A stretch of 64,000 nt of DNA from NCBI GenBank assembly GCA_037957365.1, contig JARHVA010000224.1:3569501-3633500 (forward strand). Reading direction: 5' to 3'. The notes below the pieces were generated by a model. That model was not told the origin of the DNA and searched no databases. It worked only from the letters and a program-made list of their open reading frames with translations. The DNA is from Torreya grandis (taxonomy: Eukaryota; Streptophyta; Pinopsida; Cupressales; Taxaceae). The position numbers and the translations under genes were made by a program. Shown here piece by piece: positions 35,516 to 45,267 of this stretch. Each line of letters begins with the position of its first letter. Position 1 is the first letter of the stretch.

Positions 35516-37226
35516 AGCTATGAATAGTTTAATAAGGTCATGAAATCAATAATTGTGAAATTGTTTCATGGGTGGAGGTTTAACCTTTATGAACTATCAC
35601 TAAGAAGAAAAACCTCCTAAAACCCTTGATAGAACTTGATAGAGAATAAATAGATGGAGATGTATTAAAAAGTGCTCAAATGTCCTATAAATTTATTTGG
35701 AACTTTATATCACTCTCCCATAATCCTTTCCATCTAACTGGTCCATATTATCACTTGTACGTACAAGCTTATTTCAGGGTTTTTTGCAAGTTTTAGGGTG
35801 TTTAATAAGTGTAGAAGTGAATGAATAGATGAGAGTAATTGAGGGAAGTCTATAGGGACTTATTATAAATCCTTATACTAATATATCACCTCAATTTTTC
35901 TTTAAAGGCCCTCTGCTACACTTTCCATTGTAGGCAATCTTGGACAGATAGTGAGGATGACAAGTGACTACCTAGTGAGAAGATGAGACGTTTGGTAGTG
36001 GATCCTTTTGATGTTTTCCTAATGGATTGGAAGGAAAAAGGGTTATATATAGGTGTAATAACACCTATTCCATGGATTTACTTAAGAAAATATTGGTCAC
36101 CTTAATGATACATGTGAATATTAAGGCCAAGAGAGCTAGTAAATGACTGCAGACAATGAACACAAGTGTAAAGAGGAAAGCTATCAGTTAAGGAAGTATT
36201 TTGATGAAAATAAAACCTTGTTTCCAAACTTCATAAGATAATGCATATGTGTCAAGGATTCCTAAGGTGGTTTAGAGAAGTCAAGTGAACTCATCACTAA
36301 AAGGCAGTTTCAAGAAGGCTATTTAAGGTCTATATGCCAACTTGAAGGAGAATGATGAACTTATGGTGGATACTTATCCAAGAAAGATTTATCCCCTCTT
36401 TTCCAATTAATTCTCTTTATTTATAATTTGTTTTCATGATTTTATTCTTATCCTTGTGACATTTTCACTTCCTTTCTCTCTCCTCTCTTATGCTCTATTA
36501 ATGCAAGCCATTTTGGCTTTTGTAATGGAATCCACACCTGGTATGGTGAAGCCCTACTAGTTTGAATATTATATTTGCCTTTGAAATAAATATTTATAAT
36601 CTATTTTTGATCTCAAAAACATCTTGTATAAGTGTGTGAAGTGGTGCTTAGTGAATTGTCTAGTGAAAAGTATTTATCCTTGCCTTCTCTTTAATCTTCT
36701 AAGTTTGATGCAAGTAGTTCTCCCTCTAACAGGTCATATGAAGTATATTCAAGTGTATTTATATATCTCTAAGTGTAAAGAGTAGCATTAATGCCTTCAA
36801 TCTGACCTCATGTTCACTCACCTTGAGAAGTACAATGCATATCACATCCATGTTTGAAATACTTATGTTGAAGCAATCTAGGATGTTGAGACTAGTGTTG
36901 TGAGTTATGTTTCATAAAGAAAGTGTATTGTAGTATAGTGGAGATCATTCTGGTGTATCACCTCATTAGCATAGGTTACTTTTAATTTTCCTTCTATCCC
37001 TGTTCATCCAAGCAAGAAAGTAGTGTAGGTGATAAGCAATCAAAGTCTAATCTAGGGATCTATCCCTTAAACCTAGAGGTTTACCTCTGATATAGGTAAC
37101 CCATATGCCTAAAGGTAATCCAATGTTACACTCAATCTAGAGAAGGCTTGAACATCCTATCTAGGATGCAAGATTGAGTGATAATAATAACCAAATAAAC
37201 CACATAATCTATGGAACACTAACCTA

Positions 37227-37237
37227 CTCTAATACCA
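37227..37237 (-). other. E3 primer-binding site, initiator tRNA-Met type
   Basis: CTCTAATACCA on the plus strand is TGGTATTAGAG on the minus strand, 10 of 11 bases of the tRNA-Met primer complement. It lies three bases from the LTR end at 37241. Confidence 0.75.
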
Positions 37238-37240
37238 ATT

Positions 37241-38306
37241 TGATCCATAAGCTAGGTGGATATTCCACTCTAGGATTCAACAATATAGATGATAAATAGA
37301 TAGTTGATTAAAAAGTGGATTTATGATTGTTATGTGCTAATATACATGCCAAAATAGAAATGATCAAGTGCTGGAAAGAAACTAGAGTAGTTTACTTAAC
37401 ATAAGTAAGAACAAGAGATAATAAAACATAACATGACTTAAGGTTTACCCTGAAGAACCCAATGTGGGAAAAACTTTAGTGGGTGAGAATAACACTCCCC
37501 TTTCCACTATGTTCTAAAACTTGTATACAATTTAATACTAATGGCCTTCATGGATAGATTATGAATTACCAACTATCCACACTCATATACAAAATAAGTT
37601 ATGCACTTTCAAGACACTTATATGCACTCTAAACACCTAATCTACCATAAAAAGAAACCAAGAAGCAAGACTCAAAATCACCCAAGAAATGATGTGAATC
37701 CAACTTCCCTTTTATCTCCCTTCTTGTTTTTTCTTAATATTGTTTTTTGATTGATGGGGAATGTATTTATGATATACCATCCTTAGAAACCCACAAGAAA
37801 ATGAAACGAACCATCTGGAAGCTAAAACATCCAAAAACTCTTCAAATCCCACGTTCTTAGCTAAGCTCCAAAGTTCAATAGTCTGAATCTCTGGAGCCCA
37901 ATAGTCAACACCCGAGTAATCCCAAAGATTTATACAACCAACTTCCAAAGCCCTTAATGTTTGCATACAACCTCAAAATTGAGTGCCATTTTTTTTAAGT
38001 TGTCTAAATTTTTTGAGAAGAATTAAAATATGGAATAAGAAAATAATTTTGATACAATTAAAATAATATTTTAACCCTTTCAACAAAAAATAGTCTTTTC
38101 CCAAGAGCATGAAACTTATCAACTCATCACCATGAAGATGTATGGATCACCCTCATATTAATTTTCCTCACAATAATGTATGATATTGATATTTTAGATG
38201 CATTAAATGTTTTAAAATAGTGTCATAAGAAGATAACTTTCATATAATTAGGCATAGTGGAAACTTAGTACACATGACTAGTATACAAGGATCCAAATTT
38301 GGATCA
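37241..38306 (-). repeat. E3 5' LTR, uninterrupted
   Basis: On the minus strand it starts TGATCCAAATTTGGATCC at 38306 and ends TATGGATCA at 37241. It is the intact partner of 11213-15199 and gives the empty site for E2. Confidence 0.85.
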
Positions 38307-40600
38307 AGCTCAAACCACACATAGTTCTCCCACTTAGGGGTGTGTGTGCTTCATTGTGATCATGCTAGAATGAAATACATTGTTTGGATTCTAACACTCA
38401 AGATCATGCAACTTTTACCTATGTTTCTAATCAATATTGGCTCTAAGGTTGCTCCTTTGAGAGGTTTTTAGAGGTGTATGCCTTTGTGATTATGTCCCAA
38501 GACATTACTAATTGATTTCTCAATGTGATTACAAAATAGTAACCAAGTGAGTATGAACTTATGATTGATTTATATTAATACCTGGTTCTTTGATATTTTC
38601 AACTTTGAATGACCCATGAAATGTGTCTATGCCAACCTAATGGATATGTTTCAATTTTAAAATTAGTTATTGAGTTTTCTTGGGTACTATTGATAATAAC
38701 AAACACCTACATAAAACCACAACTATTTGACTATTTTTGATATGGTCTTGGGAATGAAAATAAATAATTGGAGATATGGAAACAATGTTTGTAGGATTCA
38801 AGATTATTCTTCCATATAATAAGGTGATATTTAATATGTTTATGTGTAAATTGTGTTAGCCAAGAAAATATGTGGGCAAATGGATATGGGAAAGTGTGTA
38901 CAAAAATAAAATGTGTATGTAAAGTCCAAGTATGTCAAAGTGTACCAAAGCTTATATTTGGAAGTGTCTAATACCAAATTTGCATGTCTATAAATTCCCC
39001 CATTTTAGTTTAGTATTAAAAAATATATATTAAAATGATAAAATAATAAATTTAATACCCATGATTAGTCATACTTGGTATTGATAGGTATGCCTCAAAT
39101 GTCCCATTTGCTCCATACACAAATCTTGAGGGTACATGAACCAAGTTGTCACTTGATGAACTCATTTGGAGAATGCCATGGTGGTGAAGTGACAATCAAG
39201 AATTGAAATGAAGGGATGCCTTAACCAAGCAACCCTCATAGTTCCACATAATGTATCTATGTTAATATAACCATTTATTAATTAAATTCAAGTGTTATAT
39301 GATATTATAAGATTCATATTTGTATATTAAGATCTCATCTATACTTAGTCCAATCCTAAGACATGGGTCTATCTCCATCATGTGGTGTTTTTAGATTACC
39401 ATGTGATCAAGGATAAAAGCCTTCGAATATCATGTAAATATACCTTTCTATCTTTCTTGCCTTAAACACAGTTTCCTTTTTCCTCTATGGGACCATTCTA
39501 ATAGAATCTACTCTTAGGATTTTGAGCATTACAAATTTTGTTATAAGACCTTGATTTATAATTTTGTAAGATTTGATTACTTATATGGATTCATGTGAAA
39601 TTTTATGATAGTTGGAATCAATGTGGATCTATGAAAATCTACAAACCTAGTCTATATGTAGAATTGTCTTTTAGGACCTTAAGTCATGTAAGTTTGATTA
39701 TTGTCAAAACACATTTGTGCACAATAGATCTTATCAATTATACTTTATGCTATTGTGTTGCTTGTGGTAGTGACCTAGCCTAGGGAACAACCAAGTGTAG
39801 GTCCACATAATTGAATGCTCATCCAACTTCCTTTTGATTCTTTATGCTATATGCAAGCTATATTATGAAAGCTCTTTCACCTTAGGAATCTCCATGTTTC
39901 CATGTGAAATCACTAGTGTTGTGTATTAGTTATCTTAAAGATTCATTACTAGTTGATTATGCTCTTTACACTTTTGTGTATCCTTTAAGTGTGACTACAC
40001 ACCATTTTGATATGCTCCCTATTAAGCTCAACTCTTTGCACCTCAATTATGCAAGTTCAAAATTATCTTTGGTTACAATCTTCTTTGATCCTATACAACA
40101 CACCCTCAGTTTAAAACTCCTTTGTGTCATGGTCTTGGGTGCTCTAAAGTTATGTGTCATTTTGTGTGTGGTAATTTTTACCTTACTTATTACCCTTAGT
40201 GTGTTATTATGTGTATCATATATCCACACACATATTTCTTACCTTAGCCAAAATTTATAACCTACTTTATTATCCAAATTTTGTGCAAATCCTATCCATA
40301 TTCCACTCACATAAGTTAACTCTTGCGAATTATAGAACAACATTCTAAAATGTTCCATCATTCAACCATACACTACTAAATTTGATTTATTTCTCAACTA
40401 AATAACTTTATTTTTGGGTGATGCAAAATTGAAAATTTACATAGGATGCTCTTACATCAAAATCGCTAGGTAATTAAAATGTTTAATCTCATACTTATAA
40501 GTAGGGTTGAGTATACTACCATCCTTTAGGTGGATACCATGGCCATGGTGTTCCCTTCCACTTGGTGTGTTGCCTAAGCTAGCTTGATCCGCACTTCCTC
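38307..40600. other. Unassigned sequence
   Basis: I see no recognisable coding domain, LTR end or tandem array here. The longest plus-strand frame (about 39904-40260) is Leu/Val/Ser-rich with no identifiable motif and is probably chance in T-rich DNA. Confidence 0.4.
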
Positions 40601-40803
40601 CTTATCTAGACTCTCTTTGGGACATAAAATGTCCTCCTCCAACTAGCTCTAATACATTTCCTCTTCCTTCCCTTTATTTATCTCAAGGTTTTTCACCCAC
40701 TTCTGTCTATCCACATCTACTAAGTGTTTTTAACACTTATCCTCTCATTTTCATCACACAACTCACTCCTTACACACTCTTCTCTTCTTCGTCCTTCCTT
40801 TAT

Positions 40804-40860
40804 GGGTATACACCCACATTTACTTTATCTTGTGGGTCTATACCCACCTTTGTATCTTGT
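40804..40860 (+). repeat. Two-copy tandem repeat, about 29 bp unit
   Basis: GGGTATACACCCACATTTAC...TTATCTTGT is followed by GGGTCTATACCCACCTTTG...TATCTTGT. It is a degenerate duplication without an apparent role. Confidence 0.6.
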
Positions 40861-41479
40861 CAAATTGTGTTCAAATTCATCTCTAGTGATCCAATTCTTA
40901 CCTTTATCTCTCATGATTCTATGCTCATCTCCGTTCATCCATATCAACCAAAATGTTTGTATACCTATTGTCTTCTCCATTCTATGTGTTTTTTATTTCT
41001 CCTATGTTATTTAGACTTTCTTCCTCTTGTTCCAAGTGAGATGTAGGCACACTCGATCACTATTATTACATGTGTTTATCATGGGGTATATTTTCATGAT
41101 TATATCTCTACCCTTCTTATCTATTTTCACTTTTTGATGCCTCTAGTGGCATGCAAGTCTTATATGGTCGATAAGCTCTCATATTTTCTACTTCCTATAC
41201 TATCATGTAGTCTACTCCATGTGCTTATTTTGATATTTCTTTTAGTTACTCTTCATGTCCAACATTAGGTTAGAAGTCCCCTAACTTTATTCCTTCTACT
41301 AGTGACTCCTATTCCTTATGTGTAATGAAAATTATGCTCTCCTGATCAACTTCAAGTTGATTTTTCACTCCTTCAAGTACATAAATATTTTTCCTTCCTC
41401 ATCATCTTTTGACTAATTATGGATAATTCCCTTTAGAAACTCCTTTGTGTTATTCACAAATAATGTTACATCCTTTTTA

Positions 41480-42700
41480 GTTATGGGATAAATTTTTCCT
41501 ATCCTTGCACATCATCATATGCCTTTTATGGAACCTTCTCCACAAGCTCTTTTTCCTCTACCTTCAAGGCAAAAGGTTTTATTTTTTCCATCGCACACCA
41601 TTACATATAGACATTTGCTCTAACATCCCTATTTATTTTTGTTACTGTGAAATAATCATATGCTTTATGGGATTTTAGAGTTACCATCCCTTTTTTTGGT
41701 GCATCCTCCACATCACATTTAAGAACACTTATGATTTATTTAGGGTTCTTATATTTCCCTGTCTTTGTGCAATTTGCTCCTACACCTTATGCACCTTCCT
41801 ATAGTTTTTGTGGCTCTTTTAGACTGATATCCACCATGTCTTCACCCATTATAATACATTACAACCAAGTTTCTCTTTGTATTTTCACCTTTGTTGTTAC
41901 TTATGTATAACAACATTCTTCACCTCTACTACTTATGCACCTCTTTTGCAAAACTTTATTCTCAATGCCTTCCTAAATCAATGTTATTTCTCCTTTAGAT
42001 GTTGGCACCCATTCTTCCACCTTTTTCATGGGGATCATCCAACATCTCATGGGGTTCCTCTAGTCCTTTGCATTGATCCCATGTTGGTTCCTCTTATGTG
42101 TTTCTCTTCATGGAAGCCCTCTCTTATTCACTTTGTTCATGAGGTTTTGAAGGTTCCTTTATGTGGCTTTTGAGTCTAGTCCTCCATTTGAGTTGGGATT
42201 ATAGATGCACTCTTTGGCTTATTAGTTTATAAACCATTTAATCCCAATTCTCTTCCCTCTTATTTATCTTCCATTTCCTTCTCTCTTGGAGATATCTCTA
42301 ATAGGTTCTACTTCATTATCACAAAATCTTATCTATGAATACTCCACCTTCACAGAGTCCTCTACACCCTTCAACATAAAATAGATCTTGACATATGAGA
42401 CCCACTCCATCATTTTTTCAAGGTCTTCTCTTTAGAATAAATTTTGTGCTTTAGCATCATAGTGAGTCTTCACACACCTTAGAACCTTTACGAGCTCTTT
42501 CCTCCTATAGGTCTCTTCCTATTTATTTTTGGTATAGGTTGCTCTTAATAACTCTTCTTTCCCTTGCATCATATTTTCTTGTAACACCAGTAACATGGAG
42601 GCTATCTCCTCCATATTCCTCAAGGTTTACAAATTTGGGTCATATTTATTCTTAACTTCTTGCTAAACCATATTTTTCACTTCTCATTATTTATCCATCC
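41480..42700 (-). pseudogene. Decayed minus-strand coding trace, unrecognised
   Basis: This plus-strand pyrimidine-rich tract reads on the minus strand as a Lys/Glu-rich protein with few stops. From about 42690 downwards: QEVKNKYDPNL, MEEIASMLLVLQENMMQGKE, ELLRATYTKN, KELVKVLRCVKTHYDAKAQN, then MMEWVSYVKIYFMLKGVED. Near 41740-41500 it continues APKKGMVTLKSHKAYDYFTV then EKIKPFALKVEEKELVEKVP. The amino-acid make-up and helical look recall the E1 internal frame, but I could not align the two by eye. No LTR was found around it. It may be the remnant of another non-autonomous element. No function is assigned. Confidence 0.35.
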
Positions 42701-42969
42701 ATGCCCTTATCCATATTAGGTGATTCACTGTCAAACACTTATCTTTTGCACATGAACTACCTCATAGTTTGCCTTTCATCAATGCTTATACAACACTCCT
42801 ATGGGCCATTTATAATATCATAATTTTTTATGCTACCTATTATTGTACTTTCCATTACATTCTTAAATATGTAATATGGACTTAAGAACCATTATCGCAA
42901 AGTCTCCCTCCATGATCATACACATCTAGTCCTTGTTGAGTGTTATTCTCACTTATCTTCCACTCTTTT

Positions 42970-43172
42970 GCTCTCTACCCACCTCCTCATGGTCGAGAAC
43001 AATGTGTTCTACTAGTTTCCCCACATTTAATGGTATGTTGGTCTTCTTTTACTTCCCATGTTTCCCCTTTGCTCTCTATCTACCTTCTCATGGTGGACAA
43101 CAACACTTTGCTAGTTGCTTCATGTTTAGAGATATTCTATTAGCATATCTTCTTATCCCTCTAAATATTCTT
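42970..43172 (+). repeat. Degenerate tandem duplication, 101-bp period
   Basis: GCTCTCTACCCACCTCCTCA at 42970 recurs as GCTCTCTATCTACCTTCTCA at 43071. Following blocks (TGGTCGAGAACAA and TGGTGGACAACAA, then CTAGTTTCCCCAC and CTAGTTGCTTCAT) keep the register. Confidence 0.65.
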
Positions 43173-44132
43173 CCTAAACCATTTTTTTATTTTCATGTAT
43201 TACATTAACTTTGACAGGGTCCACCAAATCTTAGCTTTATTATAAGACCAATATTTATTAAATAATTTCATGAAATAATTCTTTAAGACATAGCGTTGGA
43301 AATAAATTCCTTGAGCATATCCTTATCTTAATAATTAAAATATCCTTTTATTATTTTAAAATAAATAAAAATATTATCATCCATAAATATAGTGTCATGG
43401 GTTTATACTCTCTAGTGCACCCATGTGGAACTAGGTCCATCCCTTAACCTACTTTCCAATTCTAAAAGCATTATTTTGAGGGTACCCAGATTACACCTCA
43501 CCCCCAACACTGAACTGAAAGCCTAACATCCAAATGTTGCATCCATTATATCCATGTTGGTTCTCAACCCAGGGCAATGTCACATGCATGAATCAGACTC
43601 ATCTCAAATCACATCCCAAATCTATTACTTATCTTTGCCTAAGTCCACTTCATGAACCCTAATTTTCATATTGGATAGTTATTTACTTTGGCTGAGAAGC
43701 TCTTTTTACTCCCTAACTAGGTTTCTAATTCCCTACATTTAAATCATGAGGCTTAACATAGAGAGATAAATAAGTGTCATTGAAATAGAGGGAAAATCTT
43801 ATCCAAGAGATAATACACTCTCTTTAATAACTGTGATGATAATGCACTCTAGTCCATAAAGTGGATCATCATTCTTCTTCACTTCTTCGATGCATTTTTC
43901 ATACATAAACCATATATAATCATTATACCCTTTAAGGTCTGGTCATGTCTTATCTTACCCCTTCTCCTTTGAGTAAAGTTTTAAAACATTACTCTTATCC
44001 CTATGAAGCATCTCAAACCCTAAGCCTGCTTTATCAATTTTCTTTATTTCCATTTTTTTGGTTTCTATATATGGGTAAGTGCACAGAGTTGGAGGATAAT
44101 TCCATGGAAATTTTTGGTAATGTGATCACATT
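43173..44132. other. Unassigned sequence
   Basis: No recognisable feature. Short homopurine and homopyrimidine stretches occur; the plus-strand frame at 43945-44163 is short and runs into the palindrome cluster. Confidence 0.35.
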
Positions 44133-44310
44133 ATTAAATAACATGATCATGTTATTTAATTAATGTGATCATGTTATTTAAATTATGGCTTAGTAATTAT
44201 TGAACCATAATGTGACTACATTATTAAATAACATGATCCCATTTTTCAAAACAATAACATGATCATGTTATTATTATTTTCAATTACGTGATTGCATTAA
44301 TAACATGATT
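44133..44310. repeat. Cluster of long perfect palindromes built on ATAACATGATCATGTTAT
   Basis: 44133-44160 is a 28-bp perfect palindrome centred on TGATCA (half-site ATTAAATAACATGA). 44253-44272 is a 20-bp perfect palindrome with the same core. Imperfect copies lie at about 44119-44131, 44163-44180, 44227-44240 and 44281-44310. The repeated core in both orientations within 180 bp of AT-rich DNA could be a protein-binding array or transposon subterminal repeats, or could arise from replication slippage. Confidence 0.75.
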
Positions 44311-44589
44311 ACATTACCTTTGTAACCAAAAATAAATAAAAACCAAAACCCAAATATAAAATTCTTCATTTTGCATTCAAAATTTCTTTATTTTCTATGT
44401 GTTTGCATTCTATGATTGTATTTTGGGTGAGAGAGGCTAAACCCTTCCATTATTTATCCCAAAAAGTTGTTAATTGATGATCCCACCATGCAAAAGAGGT
44501 AAGTAATAAAAATAAACTTGTTAAGTATAATTTTTAGTATTTTTTAGTTATTTTCATTCTTTAATTGGTAATTTGTTTGTTTTGAACAT

Positions 44590-44750
44590 CCAATCATGTT
44601 AACCCTCCTATTATTCTACCTAACCCTCCTAACCCTCCATAGAATCCTCTTGTTCCTCTTCCTAACCCTCCACAAAACCTTCTTGTCCCTCCTATTCCTC
44701 CACCTAACCCTCCTATAGTCCAAAAAGCTCCCAAGCAGTCAAGAGAGTCT
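44590..44750 (+). repeat. Proline-rich coding-like tract (Asn-Pro-Pro repeats)
   Basis: Repeated CCTAACCCTCC and CCTCTTGTTCC units translate in one frame as NPPIIPPNPPNPP, NPLVPLPNPP and PPIPPPNPPIVQKAPKQSR, with one internal stop. It lies just upstream of the 44719-45267 frame and may be its shifted N-terminal part. Confidence 0.5.
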
Positions 44751-45267
44751 AGTTGACCACATTGTGGGAAATAAAATTGAAATTAAAGAATTAATTGGGA
44801 GAATAAGGGATCTCAATTCCACCAACACCCACCACACTTATCTAACCAATTCCCTAGAGACATTATTAGATCAAATTGATTATATAATAAGTCAAATTGA
44901 TAGATGGGATTCGTATCAAGATAGTTTTAGGGCTTATTATACTAACAAATTATCAACACTTAAGGTCAACAATAAAGACATATCAAAATCCTCTACCTAC
45001 ACCTTATTCATTGACCTAGCCACCAATGCACCATTTCTAGAAACTGATAAATGTTTTCCAATCCATTATTGCCAACATAATTTAATCACAACCAATTTTT
45101 GGGATCAATTTTGGATGGTGTTTGATTATCCATTGTGTAACAACCATGAGTTCATGTTGTATTTTATGAGGAAACTATACTGTGAGTTTATCCTCAATGA
45201 TATTTTAAACTATTTTAATTATAATGAGTTCAAAGCTAAGCTAAAGGCTCTACATAGGATCAACTAG
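44719..45267 (+). CDS. Open frame of 182 codons, unrecognised (possible exon)
   Basis: The frame is open from 44719 to the stop at 45265-45267 without an ATG near its start. The best description is an exon or a fragment. The product is rich in Asn, Asp, Tyr and Leu with several amphipathic stretches (KEIKELIGRIRDLN-like start, SLETLLDQIDYIISQIDRWD, FMRKLYCEFILNDILNYFNY). It has no signal peptide, membrane segment or domain I know. An intact frame of this length is unusual among the decayed sequences here. The proline-rich tract lies directly upstream and exon-like segments follow to 48.5 kb. It could be part of a DNA-transposon gene. Confidence 0.4.
   Translation, partial: SKKLPSSQESLVDHIVGNKIEIKELIGRIRDLNSTNTHHTYLTNSLETLLDQIDYIISQIDRWDSYQDSFRAYYTNKLSTLKVNNKDISKSSTYTLFIDLATNAPFLETDKCFPIHYCQHNLITTNFWDQFWMVFDYPLCNNHEFMLYFMRKLYCEFILNDILNYFNYNEFKAKLKALHRIN

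Larger units (their letters stand above)
17110..37183 (+). mobile_element. E4: large-LTR gag-protease retrotransposon nested in E3
   Basis: A direct repeat of about 4.5 kb flanks a 3.6-kb interior. Left LTR 17110-28476 contains E5. Right LTR 32109-37183 contains a 536-bp insertion. With insertions removed the lengths are about 4.47 and 4.54 kb, which agree. Both start TGA(C/T)TAATTT; the left ends GAGTGACA and the right GAGTGATA. The flanking five bases ATTAT (17105-17109) and ATAAT (37184-37188) match at 4 of 5. The interior codes on the plus strand for gag, an intact DSGA protease motif and an acidic tail, with no RT, RNase H or integrase. Gag and protease resemble those of E6, so an E6-like element is a plausible helper (inference). 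Confidence 0.75.
32109..37183 (+). repeat. E4 3' LTR, with insertion and CT microsatellite
   Basis: Starts TGATTAATTT and ends GAGTGATA. It is collinear with the 5' LTR of E4. Relative to that copy it carries a CT repeat (32559-32602) and a 536-bp insertion (34980-35515). Around 35593-35625 it shows the uninterrupted sequence of the site where E5 landed in the other LTR. Confidence 0.8.
11213..38306 (-). mobile_element. E3: outer gag-protease Ty3/gypsy element split by nested insertions
   Basis: Two direct copies of one LTR lie at 11213-15199 (interrupted by E2) and 37241-38306, both bounded by TGATC.A...TGGATCA. The right copy is preceded on its left by a tRNA-Met primer site (37227-37237), so the element reads on the minus strand. 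Joining 37226-37184 to 17109-15200 across E4 places the gag ATG (17087-17085) about 70 bases after the primer site, the normal layout. The interior is then about 2 kb: gag, protease and the start of the protease-RT linker, followed directly by a purine tract and the 3' LTR. RT, RNase H and integrase are missing, as in the known gag-only or gag-protease non-autonomous class. Flanking five bases (GGATC and AGCTC) are not a clear target duplication. Confidence 0.75.

Noticed and set aside
11208..38311. Target duplication for E3
   Set aside because: GGATC and AGCTC agree at only three of five bases, so I do not claim it.
39904..40260. 118-codon Leu/Val-rich plus-strand frame that looks like a membrane protein
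   Set aside because: T-rich DNA readily encodes hydrophobic residues; there is no conserved motif or supporting context.
42933..43208. 91-codon plus-strand frame
   Set aside because: It lies across the 101-bp tandem duplication in pyrimidine-rich DNA next to the trace that codes on the other strand.
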